From Rhodocyclaceae bacterium (GTDB lineage: Bacteria > Pseudomonadota > Gammaproteobacteria > Burkholderiales > Rhodocyclaceae), in assembly GCA_026417115.1 (NCBI GenBank), contig JAOADW010000026.1:1-64000 (forward strand): a DNA stretch of 64,000 bases. Reading direction: 5' to 3'. The notes below the pieces were generated by a model that searched no databases, was not told the DNA's origin, and saw nothing but the letters and a program-made list of their open reading frames with translations. This document shows, piece after piece, positions 1 to 8,018 of the stretch (position 1 is the first letter of the stretch; the number at the start of each line of letters is the position of its first letter). The translations under genes were made by a program, and so were the position numbers.

Positions 1-309
1 ATGTTGTTTGTTGACTTCCTGTTGGCCCCAAACTTTTTTAGAGAGTTTTCCCGTGTCCCAGCGATCCAGCCGAAGCTGCACCAGGCTTTTGCAGAACGCT
101 TTATCTAGCCAGGCGTTGCCGAACAACAGGCCCTCCTCGCATCGCATGTCGGCGACCTTGACCTGAAAGCCATGGTCGGCTGCATAGGCCACCCGCCACC
201 ATTGTCGCAATTGCGCCTTGATGGGCGGGGTGCGCCAGCGGCCGTTCTGGTGGGAGTCGCCTAAGAAGGCGGGGGTGAGAAAGGTCAATGCGAAGATTCT
301 GCTTTCCAT
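1..309 (-). CDS. cmr1: Type III CRISPR RAMP protein, Cmr1-like (N-terminal part, runs off the left edge)
   Basis: The frame is open from an ATG at 309 to the first base of the window, giving 103 residues without a stop. Residues 11-18 (LTPAFLGD), 26-39 (RTPPIKAQLRQWWR) and 58-67 (EEGLLFGNAW) match the N-terminal RAMP signature of Cmr1, the subunit of type III-B effector complexes that binds the 3' end of the crRNA-target duplex. A purine-rich ribosome site (GGAAGGA) lies nine bases before the ATG. Transcription runs leftward, so the rest of the cmr operon should lie outside the window. The family call rests on recognised motifs, not on a search; another type III RAMP of the same superfamily is the main alternative. 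Confidence 0.78.
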   Translation of the reverse strand, partial: MESRIFALTFLTPAFLGDSHQNGRWRTPPIKAQLRQWWRVAYAADHGFQVKVADMRCEEGLLFGNAWLDKAFCKSLVQLRLDRWDTGKLSKKVWGQQEVNKQH

Positions 310-533
310 CGTCGGGCATCCTTCCGGTATGGAAATTTTGTTCGAATATTGCGAAATATGACAGAGGCCGCAAGCTTGCGAAATGATCGATTTTCATTGG
401 CGTGCGGAAGCCTTCCCGCATATTCCTCGAGAGCGCGCCATTTTGGCATATGTCATGAGCGAAAGAAAGCCTGCGACCCTGGCTTCGGCTGGCAGGTTGA
501 GAGAGTGGGATCTTGGCGCGACGTCGATTCGCT

Positions 534-552
534 GCGCCCACGTGTGGGGCGC
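534..552. repeat. Inverted repeat (hairpin) in the leader of the Cmr1-like gene
   Basis: The arms GCGCCC (534-539) and GGGCGC (547-552) pair fully, and the inner AC/GT bases can extend the stem. It sits in a noncoding stretch with no T-tract after either arm, so it is not an obvious terminator. Confidence 0.5.
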
Positions 553-817
553 CCGCGCCAGGCGCGCCGCACGCATCGTAGCATCGGCAGGGGCCAAGGC
601 CTGTTCGAGAGCGCCGCAATGGTTTTTGCTGGGCGGATGCAGGCAGGGGATGACGGCAGAGGTCAGCAACCCTCTGAATATCCTGCTGCGCGGCCGGATG
701 GCGGGGATGCGCGATGTCTTGGCGCCGGCCGCTGGCCAGACCGCTCGGCGTCCGCTGCGCTCTGCGCGCCGTGTTTTTCAGCCGCTCGCCACGGTTTTTC
801 AGGGTTTCCTGGAATGT

Positions 818-836
818 GGGGCTTTGCGTAAGCCCC
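818..836. repeat. Inverted repeat (hairpin) in the leader of the Cmr1-like gene
   Basis: The arms GGGGCTT (818-824) and AAGCCCC (830-836) pair perfectly around a five-base loop. No T-tract follows on either strand. The function is unknown; it could be part of a structured leader RNA or a protein-binding site. Confidence 0.55.
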
Positions 837-915
837 GCTCGGTTGCGACGTGGCTGCGAGGTCAATGGCCTGGCAGAAGCAGGCAGACGCCAAAGCGCCC
901 GTATAGGCCGAGGTC

Positions 916-944
916 TTTCGTGGCAAGGCCGACTCGCCACGAAA
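916..944. repeat. Nine-base-pair inverted repeat downstream of the thioredoxin gene
   Basis: The arms TTTCGTGGC (916-924) and GCCACGAAA (936-944) pair over nine bases around an eleven-base loop. On the minus strand it lies about 100 bases after the thioredoxin stop, where a terminator would be expected. The only T-run on that strand lies before the stem and is partly in its first arm, so terminator function is uncertain. Confidence 0.45.
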
Positions 945-1037
945 AGCCTTGACTTCCCACGGGGGCGACGGCGATCATGCCCGAATCATCGCCGCTCATG
1001 AGGCCCCGCAAGTTTGCGAGGCCTGCCCAAGGAAGGA

Positions 1038-1397
1038 TCAGCCTTGTGCGGCGATTTCCTCGCGCACTTTGTCCATGTCGAGAGCCAAGACCTGTTCGAT
1101 GAGGGAATCGAAAGCCGAGGCGGGGAGGGCGCCTGCCTCGGCATAGAGGATGATTTGGTCGCGAAACACCATCAACGTCGGAATCGAGCGGATGTTGAAG
1201 CCAGCGGCGAGCTCGCGTTCTTCTTCGGTGTTGACCTTTGCGAAGACGATCTGCGGGTATTTTTCCGCAGCGGCTTCGAAAGTCGGGGCGAACGAGCGGC
1301 AAGGGGCGCACCATTCGGCCCAGAAATCGATGATTACGATGGGGTTGTTGTCGATGATGTCTTTGAAGTTGGCGGCGGTCATTGCGACGGTGGCCAT
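1038..1397 (-). CDS. Thioredoxin-family protein
   Basis: A 119-residue thioredoxin fold protein for cytoplasmic disulfide reduction. The redox site is W29-C-A-P-C33, with Ala where classical thioredoxins have Gly, and the cis-proline lies at Pro73 in SIPTLMVF. There is no signal peptide. An upstream extension of the frame to 1664 exists but runs through the gene on the other strand; the ATG at 1397 is chosen because AGGAGAG stands just before it and the family fold begins there. It is divergent from gluQ. The longer acidic-basic tail after the usual end (LALDMDKVREE) is mildly unusual. A TrxA paralogue rather than the main thioredoxin is likely, so no symbol is given. Confidence 0.9.
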   Translation of the reverse strand: MATVAMTAANFKDIIDNNPIVIIDFWAEWCAPCRSFAPTFEAAAEKYPQIVFAKVNTEEERELAAGFNIRSIPTLMVFRDQIILYAEAGALPASAFDSLIEQVLALDMDKVREEIAAQG

Positions 1398-1457
1398 GTT
1401 AGTCTCTCCTGGGTGTCGTCGGATGCATGATGCTACCCGCTTTCCATTCTTTTCGCC

Positions 1458-2375
1458 ATGCCCATGAACACGCCTACTGCTTGTGGTCGTTTCGCGCCCT
1501 CGCCGACGGGGCCATTGCATTTTGGCTCGATCATCGCCGCGCTGGGTTCTTTCCTCGAAGCGAAAGCGCGCGGCGGACGCTGGCTCGTGCGCATCGAAGA
1601 TCTGGATCGTGAGCGCTGTCGCCCGCACTATGCAGAAACGATTCTGCGCCAGCTCGAAGCCCATGGTTTCGCGTGGGATGATGACGTGGTCTATCAGAGC
1701 CAGCGCACCGCGCGTTACGAGGAAGCACTGGAGAGACTCAAGGCGCTTGGCATGATCTACCCTTGTGGCTGCACGCGGCGCGAGCTCGCAGGCGCCCGCC
1801 TGGGCGCCGATGGCGCGCCTGTTTATCCAGGCACGTGCCGTCGGGGACTTGCGCCCGGCAAACAGGCGCGCGCCTTACGTGTGCGCATGGAAGGCGTCGT
1901 CGAGTTCGTGGATCTCATCCAGGGAGCACAGCGCCAGGACCTCGCGCAGGAGGCTGGCGATTGCGTGGTGCGGCGCGCCGATGGTCATTTCGCCTATCAG
2001 CTCGCGGTCGTGGTCGATGACGCCGATGCGGGCGTCGATCATGTCGTGCGCGGCGCCGACCTCATCGCCTCGACGGCGCGGCAGATCTATTTGTATGGGC
2101 TTCTTGAGCGGTCTATTCCGCAGTATGCCCACTTGCCCGTCGCCGTGGATGCACAGGGGCACAAGCTTTCCAAACAAACGCGCGCGCAGCCGGTCGATGC
2201 ACGCGATCCCACGGCGACCCTTTTCGCCGCTGCGCAATTTTTGGGACTTGCGCCTCCGCGCGAACTGCGTCGAGCGCCGCCGCAGGAATTTCTCGCATGG
2301 GCTAAGATGCACTGGTCATTGTCGCGCGTGCCGCCGTGCGTGCGCCTGCCGGCGCCCGTGGTTCATTCGCGGTAA
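1458..2375 (+). CDS. gluQ: Glutamyl-Q tRNA(Asp) synthetase
   Basis: This 305-residue enzyme attaches glutamate to queuosine at position 34 of tRNA(Asp). It is a GluRS catalytic core without the anticodon-binding domain, which fits its length against about 470 residues for GluRS. The class I motifs are visible as HFGS at residues 21-24 and KLSKQ near residue 235. The insert with CGC and a later Tyr/Cys pair (YPCGCTRREL to YPGTCRRG) forms the zinc site of the family. The last 13 bases overlap the 3' end of the convergent clsB gene. Confidence 0.95.
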   Translation: MPMNTPTACGRFAPSPTGPLHFGSIIAALGSFLEAKARGGRWLVRIEDLDRERCRPHYAETILRQLEAHGFAWDDDVVYQSQRTARYEEALERLKALGMIYPCGCTRRELAGARLGADGAPVYPGTCRRGLAPGKQARALRVRMEGVVEFVDLIQGAQRQDLAQEAGDCVVRRADGHFAYQLAVVVDDADAGVDHVVRGADLIASTARQIYLYGLLERSIPQYAHLPVAVDAQGHKLSKQTRAQPVDARDPTATLFAAAQFLGLAPPRELRRAPPQEFLAWAKMHWSLSRVPPCVRLPAPVVHSR

Positions 2376-3559
2376 TCCTCGCCGCCGTAGCGCGTAATGC
2401 CCAGCAGCACCCGCACCAGGCCATAAGCTGCCCAACGTAAGGCGCGCTTCCACCATGGGCTCGCAGCGAGCGCGCTGTGCGTGATTTCCACGGCGTCGTT
2501 GGCGATTGCGCGCAACAGGCTGCTTTTGAGTCGGCGCGCGAAATGCTGATTGCAAACGATGACATTGGCTTCGCGTGCGAGCAACAGGCTGAAAGGATCG
2601 ATGTTGGAAGAGCCGACGGTGGCCCAAAGCTCGTCGACGACGGCCACTTTGGCATGTAGAAAGCCGCTTTGGTATTCCCAGATGCGTACGCCGCCGGCGA
2701 GCAAATGACGATAGAGGCCTTGCGTCGCGTAATGCAGGAGCGCATATTCCACACGCCCCTGCAGCAAGACATTGACGGCGACGCCGCGCTGGGCGGCGTG
2801 AATGAGGGCGTGGCGGAAGCGCAGACCCGGCAGGAAATACGCATTGGCGATCCAGACCTCCTTCTTCGCCGCCGCGAGCGCAGCAAGATAGGCTTCTTCG
2901 ATGTCGCGCCGGTGGCGCAGGTTGTCGCGCACGACGAAAGTCGCGGCCATCGTGCCGAGAGCCGCCGGCTGTTTGAGGGCGGTGCGCGGCAGCGGCTGGC
3001 GCCGACGCAGGCTCACCCAGCCCACCAAGCGCCAGAGTTTTTGCACATGGCGGTGAATGGCGACGACCAAAGGGCCACGCACCTTGACGGCATAGTCATA
3101 GCGGGGACCAAGGCCGGGCGTGTCGAGGTCGTCGATGATGTTGATGCCGCCGACGAAAGCGATCTCGCCATCGATGACAGCCAGCTTGCGATGCAGCCGT
3201 CGCAGGCGATTGCGTCGCAAGGCCAAGCGAGCGACCTCGGGTCGATAGACGGCGATTTCTCCGCCGGCGGCGACGATTTCCTCCCCATGGCGACGGGGGA
3301 ATTCGCGCGCGCCAAAGCCATCGACGAGCACGCGCACCTTGACGCCGCGGCGCACGGCGCGCACCAGCGCATCGGTGACCGCACGTGCGGTCGCGTCGGC
3401 GGCGTAGATATAGGTTTCGAGATGCACCTCGCGCCGCGCCCTGTCGATTGCCGCAATCAACGCCGGGAAATATTCGGCGCCCGACTCGAGCAGCTCGATG
3501 TCGTTGCCGGGCAGCAATGCAAGGCCTGCGCAATGATCGAGAGAGCGGTCAAGGCTCAT
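2363..3559 (-). CDS. clsB: Cardiolipin synthase, ClsB type
   Basis: A 398-residue phospholipase D superfamily enzyme that makes cardiolipin at the inner membrane. Two HKD motifs are intact: HRKLAVID starting at His123 and HAKVAVVD starting at His302, each followed by the GG/GSSN segment. There are no N-terminal membrane segments, as in ClsB (YbhO) rather than ClsA. Its start overlaps the stop of the upstream EEP-family gene by ATGA (3556-3559), so the two are co-translated; the same pair is found in enterobacteria as ybhP-ybhO. Confidence 0.93.
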   Translation of the reverse strand: MSLDRSLDHCAGLALLPGNDIELLESGAEYFPALIAAIDRARREVHLETYIYAADATARAVTDALVRAVRRGVKVRVLVDGFGAREFPRRHGEEIVAAGGEIAVYRPEVARLALRRNRLRRLHRKLAVIDGEIAFVGGINIIDDLDTPGLGPRYDYAVKVRGPLVVAIHRHVQKLWRLVGWVSLRRRQPLPRTALKQPAALGTMAATFVVRDNLRHRRDIEEAYLAALAAAKKEVWIANAYFLPGLRFRHALIHAAQRGVAVNVLLQGRVEYALLHYATQGLYRHLLAGGVRIWEYQSGFLHAKVAVVDELWATVGSSNIDPFSLLLAREANVIVCNQHFARRLKSSLLRAIANDAVEITHSALAASPWWKRALRWAAYGLVRVLLGITRYGGEDYRE

Positions 3560-4305
3560 GATGTCAGCATGCCTATGCGCGCCGAGAGCGCCGCGTGGTC
3601 AGAGAGCGCGGCCCACGCCGGCCCGCTATGCACCGTGCATGATAAGGGCGCAAGGCCGCGCACATAGATGCGATCGAGCCTCAACATGGGCAAAGCGGCC
3701 GGGAAACTCTTGGTCGGTTTGGCCATCTGGTGAGCGAATACCTCGACGAGTCCTAAATGCGGCGCGAATGCCCGTTGCGCGACGCCTCCCCAGTCGTTGA
3801 AATCGCCAGCGACGACGAGTGGGCTTTCGGGATCGACGTTTTCGGCGATGAAGCGCGCAAGCATTTCATATTGCCGCCGACGAGAGCGCCCAAAGAGCGA
3901 AAGGTGGGCGCAGATGCAAGCAAGGGGACGAGAAATTCCCGGCACGTCGATTTCGCAAAACAGCAGGCCGCGCTTTTCGAAGCGCAGACGCGTGATGTCA
4001 TGACGGCGGCTCTGGAGAATCGGAAAGCGAGAAAGAATCGCGTTGCCATGATGGCCCAGATCATGCGCGACGTTGCGGCCATAGGCATGATTGGGCCATA
4101 CCCCCTCGGCGAGGAATTCGTGCTGGGGGACTTGCGGCCAGTTTTCGTGGCGCGCGGCATGGCCTGCATGCGCGCCTTGCACTTCCTGCAAAAAGACGAT
4201 GTCCGCGTCGATCTGGCGCAGCCGCTCGCGCAACTCATGGACGGTCAGGCGCCGGTTGAACTGGGACAAGCCCTTGTGGATATTCCACGTCGCGATGGTC
4301 AGCAT
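3556..4305 (-). CDS. Endonuclease/exonuclease/phosphatase family protein, YbhP-like
   Basis: A 249-residue metal-dependent phosphoesterase fold. Motifs in order are TIATWNIHKG at the N-terminus, FLQEVQG with the metal-binding Glu, AGDFNDW near the middle, and SDHAALS at the end with the catalytic Asp-His. The start at 4305 is chosen because the fold begins immediately after it; a longer frame to 4365 would add 20 unrelated residues overlapping lgt. It is translationally coupled to clsB, which suggests a role in phospholipid metabolism, but the substrate of this family is not established. Confidence 0.85.
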   Translation of the reverse strand: MLTIATWNIHKGLSQFNRRLTVHELRERLRQIDADIVFLQEVQGAHAGHAARHENWPQVPQHEFLAEGVWPNHAYGRNVAHDLGHHGNAILSRFPILQSRRHDITRLRFEKRGLLFCEIDVPGISRPLACICAHLSLFGRSRRRQYEMLARFIAENVDPESPLVVAGDFNDWGGVAQRAFAPHLGLVEVFAHQMAKPTKSFPAALPMLRLDRIYVRGLAPLSCTVHSGPAWAALSDHAALSARIGMLTS

Positions 4306-4353
4306 GGCGAAAGTGTAACGTGAGCGGCGCGTGTTCCGGCAAAATGCGCACTT

Positions 4354-5136
4354 ATGCTGATCCATCCCCAGTTCGATCCCGTCGCCGTCTCATTCGGCCC
4401 GTTGGCCATCCGTTGGTATGGTCTCATGTATCTCTTGGCGTTCATCGCCTTTCTCGTGTTCGGCAAGCGCCGCCTACGTAAGCAGCCTTGGCATGGGCTT
4501 TCCGACAAGGACGTCGATGATCTCCTCTTTTATGGCGTCTTGGGAGTGATCATTGGCGGGCGCTTGGGCCAGGTGCTGTTTTACGAGCCGGCTTACTATT
4601 TTTCTCAGCCGTGGGAAATCCTTGCGATCTGGAAAGGCGGCATGAGCTTTCACGGTGGCTTTCTGGGCGTGCTCGTGGCCGTGGCCTGGTTTGCGCATCG
4701 TCGCGGCCTCTCTTTCTGGCAGGTCACCGATTTCGGCGCGCCGCTGGTGCCCATCGGGTTGGGGCTGGGGCGCATCGGCAACTTCATCAATGGCGAACTC
4801 TGGGGGCGTATCGCCAGCCCGGATCTTCCTTGGGCGATGATCTTTCCGCACGTCGATGGGCTTCCACGCCATCCCTCGCAGCTCTACCAGGCGTTCGCCG
4901 AAGGGCTTCTCCTGTGGGCGCTGCTTGTCTGGTTTTCCGCCAAACCTCGGCCACGCGGGCAGGTCTCGGCCTTGTTCTTGATCGGCTATGGTCTTGCGCG
5001 CTGGTGTGGCGAATATTTCCGCGAGCCCGATCAGGGCATTTTCGGTCATTCGTATGTCGTCAGCATGGGGCAGTGGCTGTCTCTGCCGATGCTCGTCGTC
5101 GGTCTTTATCTATTCGTCAGAGGGAGGAAAACATGA
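4354..5136 (+). CDS. lgt: Prolipoprotein diacylglyceryl transferase
   Basis: A 260-residue polytopic inner-membrane enzyme that transfers diacylglycerol from phosphatidylglycerol to the lipobox cysteine of prolipoproteins. The family signature HGGFLG (in [12 protein letters not shown]) and the [13 protein letters not shown] stretch are intact, and the hydrophobic segments fit seven membrane passes. The length is normal. The stop overlaps the start of the VOC gene by ATGA, so the two are probably co-translated. Confidence 0.96.
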   Translation: MLIHPQFDPVAVSFGPLAIRWYGLMYLLAFIAFLVFGKRRLRKQPWHGLSDKDVDDLLFYGVLGVIIGGRLGQVLFYEPAYYFSQPWEILAIWKGGMSFHGGFLGVLVAVAWFAHRRGLSFWQVTDFGAPLVPIGLGLGRIGNFINGELWGRIASPDLPWAMIFPHVDGLPRHPSQLYQAFAEGLLLWALLVWFSAKPRPRGQVSALFLIGYGLARWCGEYFREPDQGIFGHSYVVSMGQWLSLPMLVVGLYLFVRGRKT

Positions 5137-5600
5137 CTACGCGCCCATTTCGCATTCTCGGCATTCAGCAGATCGCCCTTGGCGGCGTCAGCAAAGAGCG
5201 CCTCAGGAAGCTTTGGGTCGACCTGCTCGGCCTTTCGGTGACGGGAAGCTTCGTTTCGGAACGAGAAAACGTCGATGAGGACATCTGTACGCTGGGCGTC
5301 GGCCCCCACCGCGTGGAAATCGATTTGATGCAACCGCTGGATGCCGAGAAGAAGCCCGCCGTGCATTTGACGCCGCTCAATCATGTGGGTTTGTGGGTCG
5401 ATGATCTGCCGCGCGCCGTGGAATGGCTGACCGCGCAGGGCGTGCGCTTCGCGCCGGGAGGCATCCGCAAAGGCGCGGCAGGATACGACATCTGCTTCAT
5501 CCATCCGAAGCCCAGCGATGAATTCCCGCTCGCCGGCGAGGGAGTGCTGATCGAGCTCGTACAAGCGCCGCCAGAGGTCATCGCCGCGCTTGGCGGCTGA
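5133..5600 (+). CDS. VOC-family protein (glyoxalase or methylmalonyl-CoA epimerase-like)
   Basis: A 155-residue protein with two beta-alpha-beta-beta-beta repeats of the vicinal oxygen chelate fold. Candidate metal ligands are His in [11 protein letters not shown] and Glu in GVLIELVQ near the C-terminus; the first ligand position reads IQQIALG, with Gln where many members have His. The C-terminal FIHPK and [10 protein letters not shown] segments resemble methylmalonyl-CoA epimerase, and a mutase lies 6 kb away, but this gene sits in the lgt operon and not in the propionate block. Lactoylglutathione lyase-like or unknown VOC activity remain possible. Confidence 0.75.
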   Translation: MTTRPFRILGIQQIALGGVSKERLRKLWVDLLGLSVTGSFVSERENVDEDICTLGVGPHRVEIDLMQPLDAEKKPAVHLTPLNHVGLWVDDLPRAVEWLTAQGVRFAPGGIRKGAAGYDICFIHPKPSDEFPLAGEGVLIELVQAPPEVIAALGG

Positions 5601-5913
5601 AGCGCGTAAGACGCAGAGCCTCTTTCGACGAGCGCTGGCCGGCGCTCGAGGTCCTCCAGGCGCTAAGCGACAGGTTTGCTCGATGCAGCGGAGGGATGGA
5701 TATTCGCTGTGGTCATAGCGCGCATTCGGCCGATCGGAGCGCCTCTGCTTGTCGTCAGCCAGCTTGTCGATCCGGAAGCGCCTCGCCCTGGTGCGCGTGG
5801 GCGCGCCTTTCCGTTGCGCCAAAGTAGGCTGACGCGGCTTCTCGAATTCTGGCGCAGCCATTCCGGTAGGATGCGTGTTCAGCGCATCGACGTTGTCCCC
5901 GCGGGCAGCCCCT
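5601..5913. other. Intergenic region between two convergent genes
   Basis: This 313-base stretch separates the VOC gene from the 3' end of feoB. A seven-base-pair inverted repeat (CGAGCGC at 5629-5635, GCGCTCG at 5642-5648) lies soon after the VOC stop and could end transcription, though no T-tract follows. A frame at 5676-6029 exists but its protein looks like noise. Nothing else stands out. Confidence 0.5.
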
Positions 5914-7959
5914 TCACCAGATTACTGCGGCCAAGGCAAGGCAAAGGCGCACCAGCATGGCGACGACGAGCGCTACGGCGAGGGAGAGGAGCGCTGCAAA
6001 CAGGGCTTCGCGTCGGCCTAGCAGCTTGAGCAACATCGCCAACGTCGAGACACAGGGCATGTAGAAGGTGAGGAAGGCAAGGAAAACAGCGATCTCTGCC
6101 GGCGAGAGAACGTCCGCAAGCTCTTGCGTGCCGAGCGCCTGAAAGATCATCAACAAAGACAACTCCTTGCGCAAGACGCCGAAGAGCAGGGGTACGCCCA
6201 GGGCGCTGGGCAGTCCTAACCAGCCGCTGGTGATGGGGGAAAGGAGCGCGTTGATCCCTCGTTCGAGGCCAAAATGTGCGAGCAAAGCCAAAACGACGCT
6301 GCCCACGACGAGCAAGGGCAAGACGATGGTGACGATGTCGCGGCTGCGTTCCCAGGTGTTCCTGAGCAGCGTTTGCACCGAAGGCAAGCCATAAGGCGGA
6401 ATCTCCAAGATCATGCCGGGGGTGGTTTCGGGATAGCGATGCTTGAGCAGTTTGCCGACCACGCTGAGAACGACGGGGGCGAGCAAAAACAGCAAGAAAA
6501 CGCCCACGCCACCCAAGTATTTTCCGCCCAAGGCCAAAAGGATAGCCGAACGCGCCGAGCAGGGCAGGAAAGTGATCAAAAGCGAGGCGATCACGCGGTC
6601 GCGGCCTTGGCTCGTCGCTGCCGTTGCGGCAAGCGCGGGCACATTACAGCCCAGCCCCATCAGAAAAGGGAGCGCGACGCCGCCATGGAGCCCCAAACGA
6701 TGGAATCCTCGATCGACGACGAAGGCTACGCGATGCATGATGCCCGACTCCTCGAGAAAGACCAAGAGCATCACCAGAGGCAGCATATAGGGAATGGCGA
6801 TGCCCAGAAGTCCCACCAGACCATCGACGACGGCCCGGGCGAGGACGCCCGAGAGGTTCGTGGGGCGCCAGGGCTCAAGCATGGAAATGAGCGGCGCGAC
6901 GGTTGCAGCATCGATCCATTTCGCGACTTCGAAGACGAAAAAGAGCACCCATGCGAAGACGGTGAGCGAACCGAAAAAGCCCCAACGGGGGTGCAGGAAC
7001 ATTTCGTCGAGCAGCCTTTGCCAGGTCGGAATCCTTTCTCCCCGCCCTGGGCGGGTGACCGCTTCGAAAAGCAAGGCGGCGCGGTGGTGGCGGTCGGCGT
7101 GGATTTCCTCGGCCAAAGGTCGGGGCAGAAACGCGGCGGCGGCTGTGCGGCGCTCACGGAGCTCGGATGCCGCGGCAGGGAAATGTGCGTTCAGTTCCTG
7201 GAAGAAGTAGGCATCGTTTTCTGCGAATTGCTCGGCCAGGAAGGTGGCGGGCATGGCAAAGGCATTGGCGATCTCGGGGCGGCGGGCGATTTCGGCGATC
7301 GGCGCCAACGCCTGGGCAAGATAGGGGCTCGGCGGTTGCGGCGTGGGCGCACGTTTATCGCGCGCGGCGCGTGCAACGGCCGTAAAGAGATCGGCAAGCC
7401 CCAAGCCCATATGCGCCACGGTCGGCACCACGGCGGCGCCTAGCTTTTCGGAAAGCAGCCTGACGTTGATGAACAAGCGTTTTGCCCGCGCCTCGTCCAT
7501 GCGATTGAGCGCAATGACGAGGGGGCGACCGAGCGCAGCCATCTCGAGCGCGAGCTCGAGATCGCGCGCGAGCGCCGTGGCGTCCATGACCAGGAGCAGG
7601 ACATCGGGCGCGGCGAAAGGCGCCTGGGGCAGACGCGCTTCGTGACGCGCGATGGCCGGCCAGTGATCGCCCCAGAGCAGGTACTTGAGGATGATCGCCG
7701 ATTCGTCGCTGAGGTCGTGTAATGAATCGACGGCGGGCAGATCGACCAAAGAGATGCGCTCCAGGCCGATTTCGACAAGGCATTCTTCATAGGCGGGGCC
7801 GATGCCCGCGAGTCGTTCGTGTTGCACGGCTACACTGGCGGCAGCCCGAAAAATGCGGCTTTTGCCGACGCCTGCGCGCCCGACCAAAGCAACACGCGGG
7901 GGGGCGCCGCCGCGCAGGAACGGGCCATGCAAAGGAAAAACTGTCGCCGTAGCGCTCAT
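5914..7959 (-). CDS. feoB: Ferrous iron transporter B
   Basis: A 681-residue inner-membrane Fe(II) transporter with an N-terminal G domain and two C-terminal Gate repeats. G1 is GRAGVGKS at 27-34; the G3 position reads DLPA at 73-76 instead of DxxG; G4 is NRMD at 152-155 instead of NKxD. The membrane part has the expected LMGLGCNVPA and FLPCSARSAI segments, whose cysteines are conserved in the family. The protein is somewhat shorter than typical FeoB (around 750 residues) and no feoA or feoC accompanies it. A Fur box overlaps its promoter just upstream, which supports iron control. A second FeoB elsewhere in the genome is plausible given the altered G motifs. Confidence 0.9.
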   Translation of the reverse strand: MSATATVFPLHGPFLRGGAPPRVALVGRAGVGKSRIFRAAASVAVQHERLAGIGPAYEECLVEIGLERISLVDLPAVDSLHDLSDESAIILKYLLWGDHWPAIARHEARLPQAPFAAPDVLLLVMDATALARDLELALEMAALGRPLVIALNRMDEARAKRLFINVRLLSEKLGAAVVPTVAHMGLGLADLFTAVARAARDKRAPTPQPPSPYLAQALAPIAEIARRPEIANAFAMPATFLAEQFAENDAYFFQELNAHFPAAASELRERRTAAAAFLPRPLAEEIHADRHHRAALLFEAVTRPGRGERIPTWQRLLDEMFLHPRWGFFGSLTVFAWVLFFVFEVAKWIDAATVAPLISMLEPWRPTNLSGVLARAVVDGLVGLLGIAIPYMLPLVMLLVFLEESGIMHRVAFVVDRGFHRLGLHGGVALPFLMGLGCNVPALAATAATSQGRDRVIASLLITFLPCSARSAILLALGGKYLGGVGVFLLFLLAPVVLSVVGKLLKHRYPETTPGMILEIPPYGLPSVQTLLRNTWERSRDIVTIVLPLLVVGSVVLALLAHFGLERGINALLSPITSGWLGLPSALGVPLLFGVLRKELSLLMIFQALGTQELADVLSPAEIAVFLAFLTFYMPCVSTLAMLLKLLGRREALFAALLSLAVALVVAMLVRLCLALAAVIW

Positions 7960-7972
7960 TGCCGAATACTCA

Positions 7973-7991
7973 TATGAGAATGGTTCTCATT
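7973..7991. promoter_or_regulatory. Fur box of feoB
   Basis: A perfect palindrome ATGAGAA-TGG-TTCTCAT occupies 7974-7990, matching the Fur consensus shape (GATAATGATAATCATTATC) in symmetry and core bases. It lies 15 bases before the feoB start and overlaps the predicted -10 element, the classic position for repression by Fe-Fur. Confidence 0.75.
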
Positions 7992-8018
7992 ATGAGAGTA
8001 GTTCGGCAAAGCTGTCAA
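7989..8018 (-). promoter_or_regulatory. Sigma-70 type promoter of feoB
   Basis: On the minus strand a perfect -35 TTGACA (8018-8013) is separated by 18 bases from CATAAT (7994-7989). It lies inside the 3' end of yrfG, and the Fur box begins in its -10 element. Confidence 0.65.

Larger units (their letters stand above)
310..1037. other. Long intergenic leader upstream of the Cmr1-like gene, no credible gene
   Basis: These 728 bases lie between the thioredoxin stop and the Cmr1-like start. Open frames exist on both strands (for example 383-952 plus and 101-940 minus) but their translations are arginine- and alanine-rich and match no family I know. The stretch holds three strong inverted repeats: 534-552, 818-836 and 916-944. 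The last 70 bases before the Cmr1-like gene are AT-rich; a weak promoter-like pair on the minus strand (TTGCGG at 373-368, AATATT at 350-345, spacing 17) can be drawn there. I found no CRISPR repeat-spacer pattern in it. Confidence 0.6.

Noticed and set aside
101-940. Long minus-strand frame across the left leader
   Set aside because: It overlaps the Cmr1-like gene in another frame, has a composition rich in Arg, Pro and Ala and shows no family features.
383-952. Plus-strand frame of 189 residues in the leader
   Set aside because: No ribosome site, no recognisable domain, and biased composition; it spans two hairpins.
310-1037. Possible CRISPR array next to the Cmr1-like gene
   Set aside because: No repeat of 25-40 bases recurs at regular spacing; only short inverted repeats are present.
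5676-6029. Small plus-strand frame between the VOC gene and feoB
   Set aside because: Half of it is antisense to feoB, and the translation lacks any motif.
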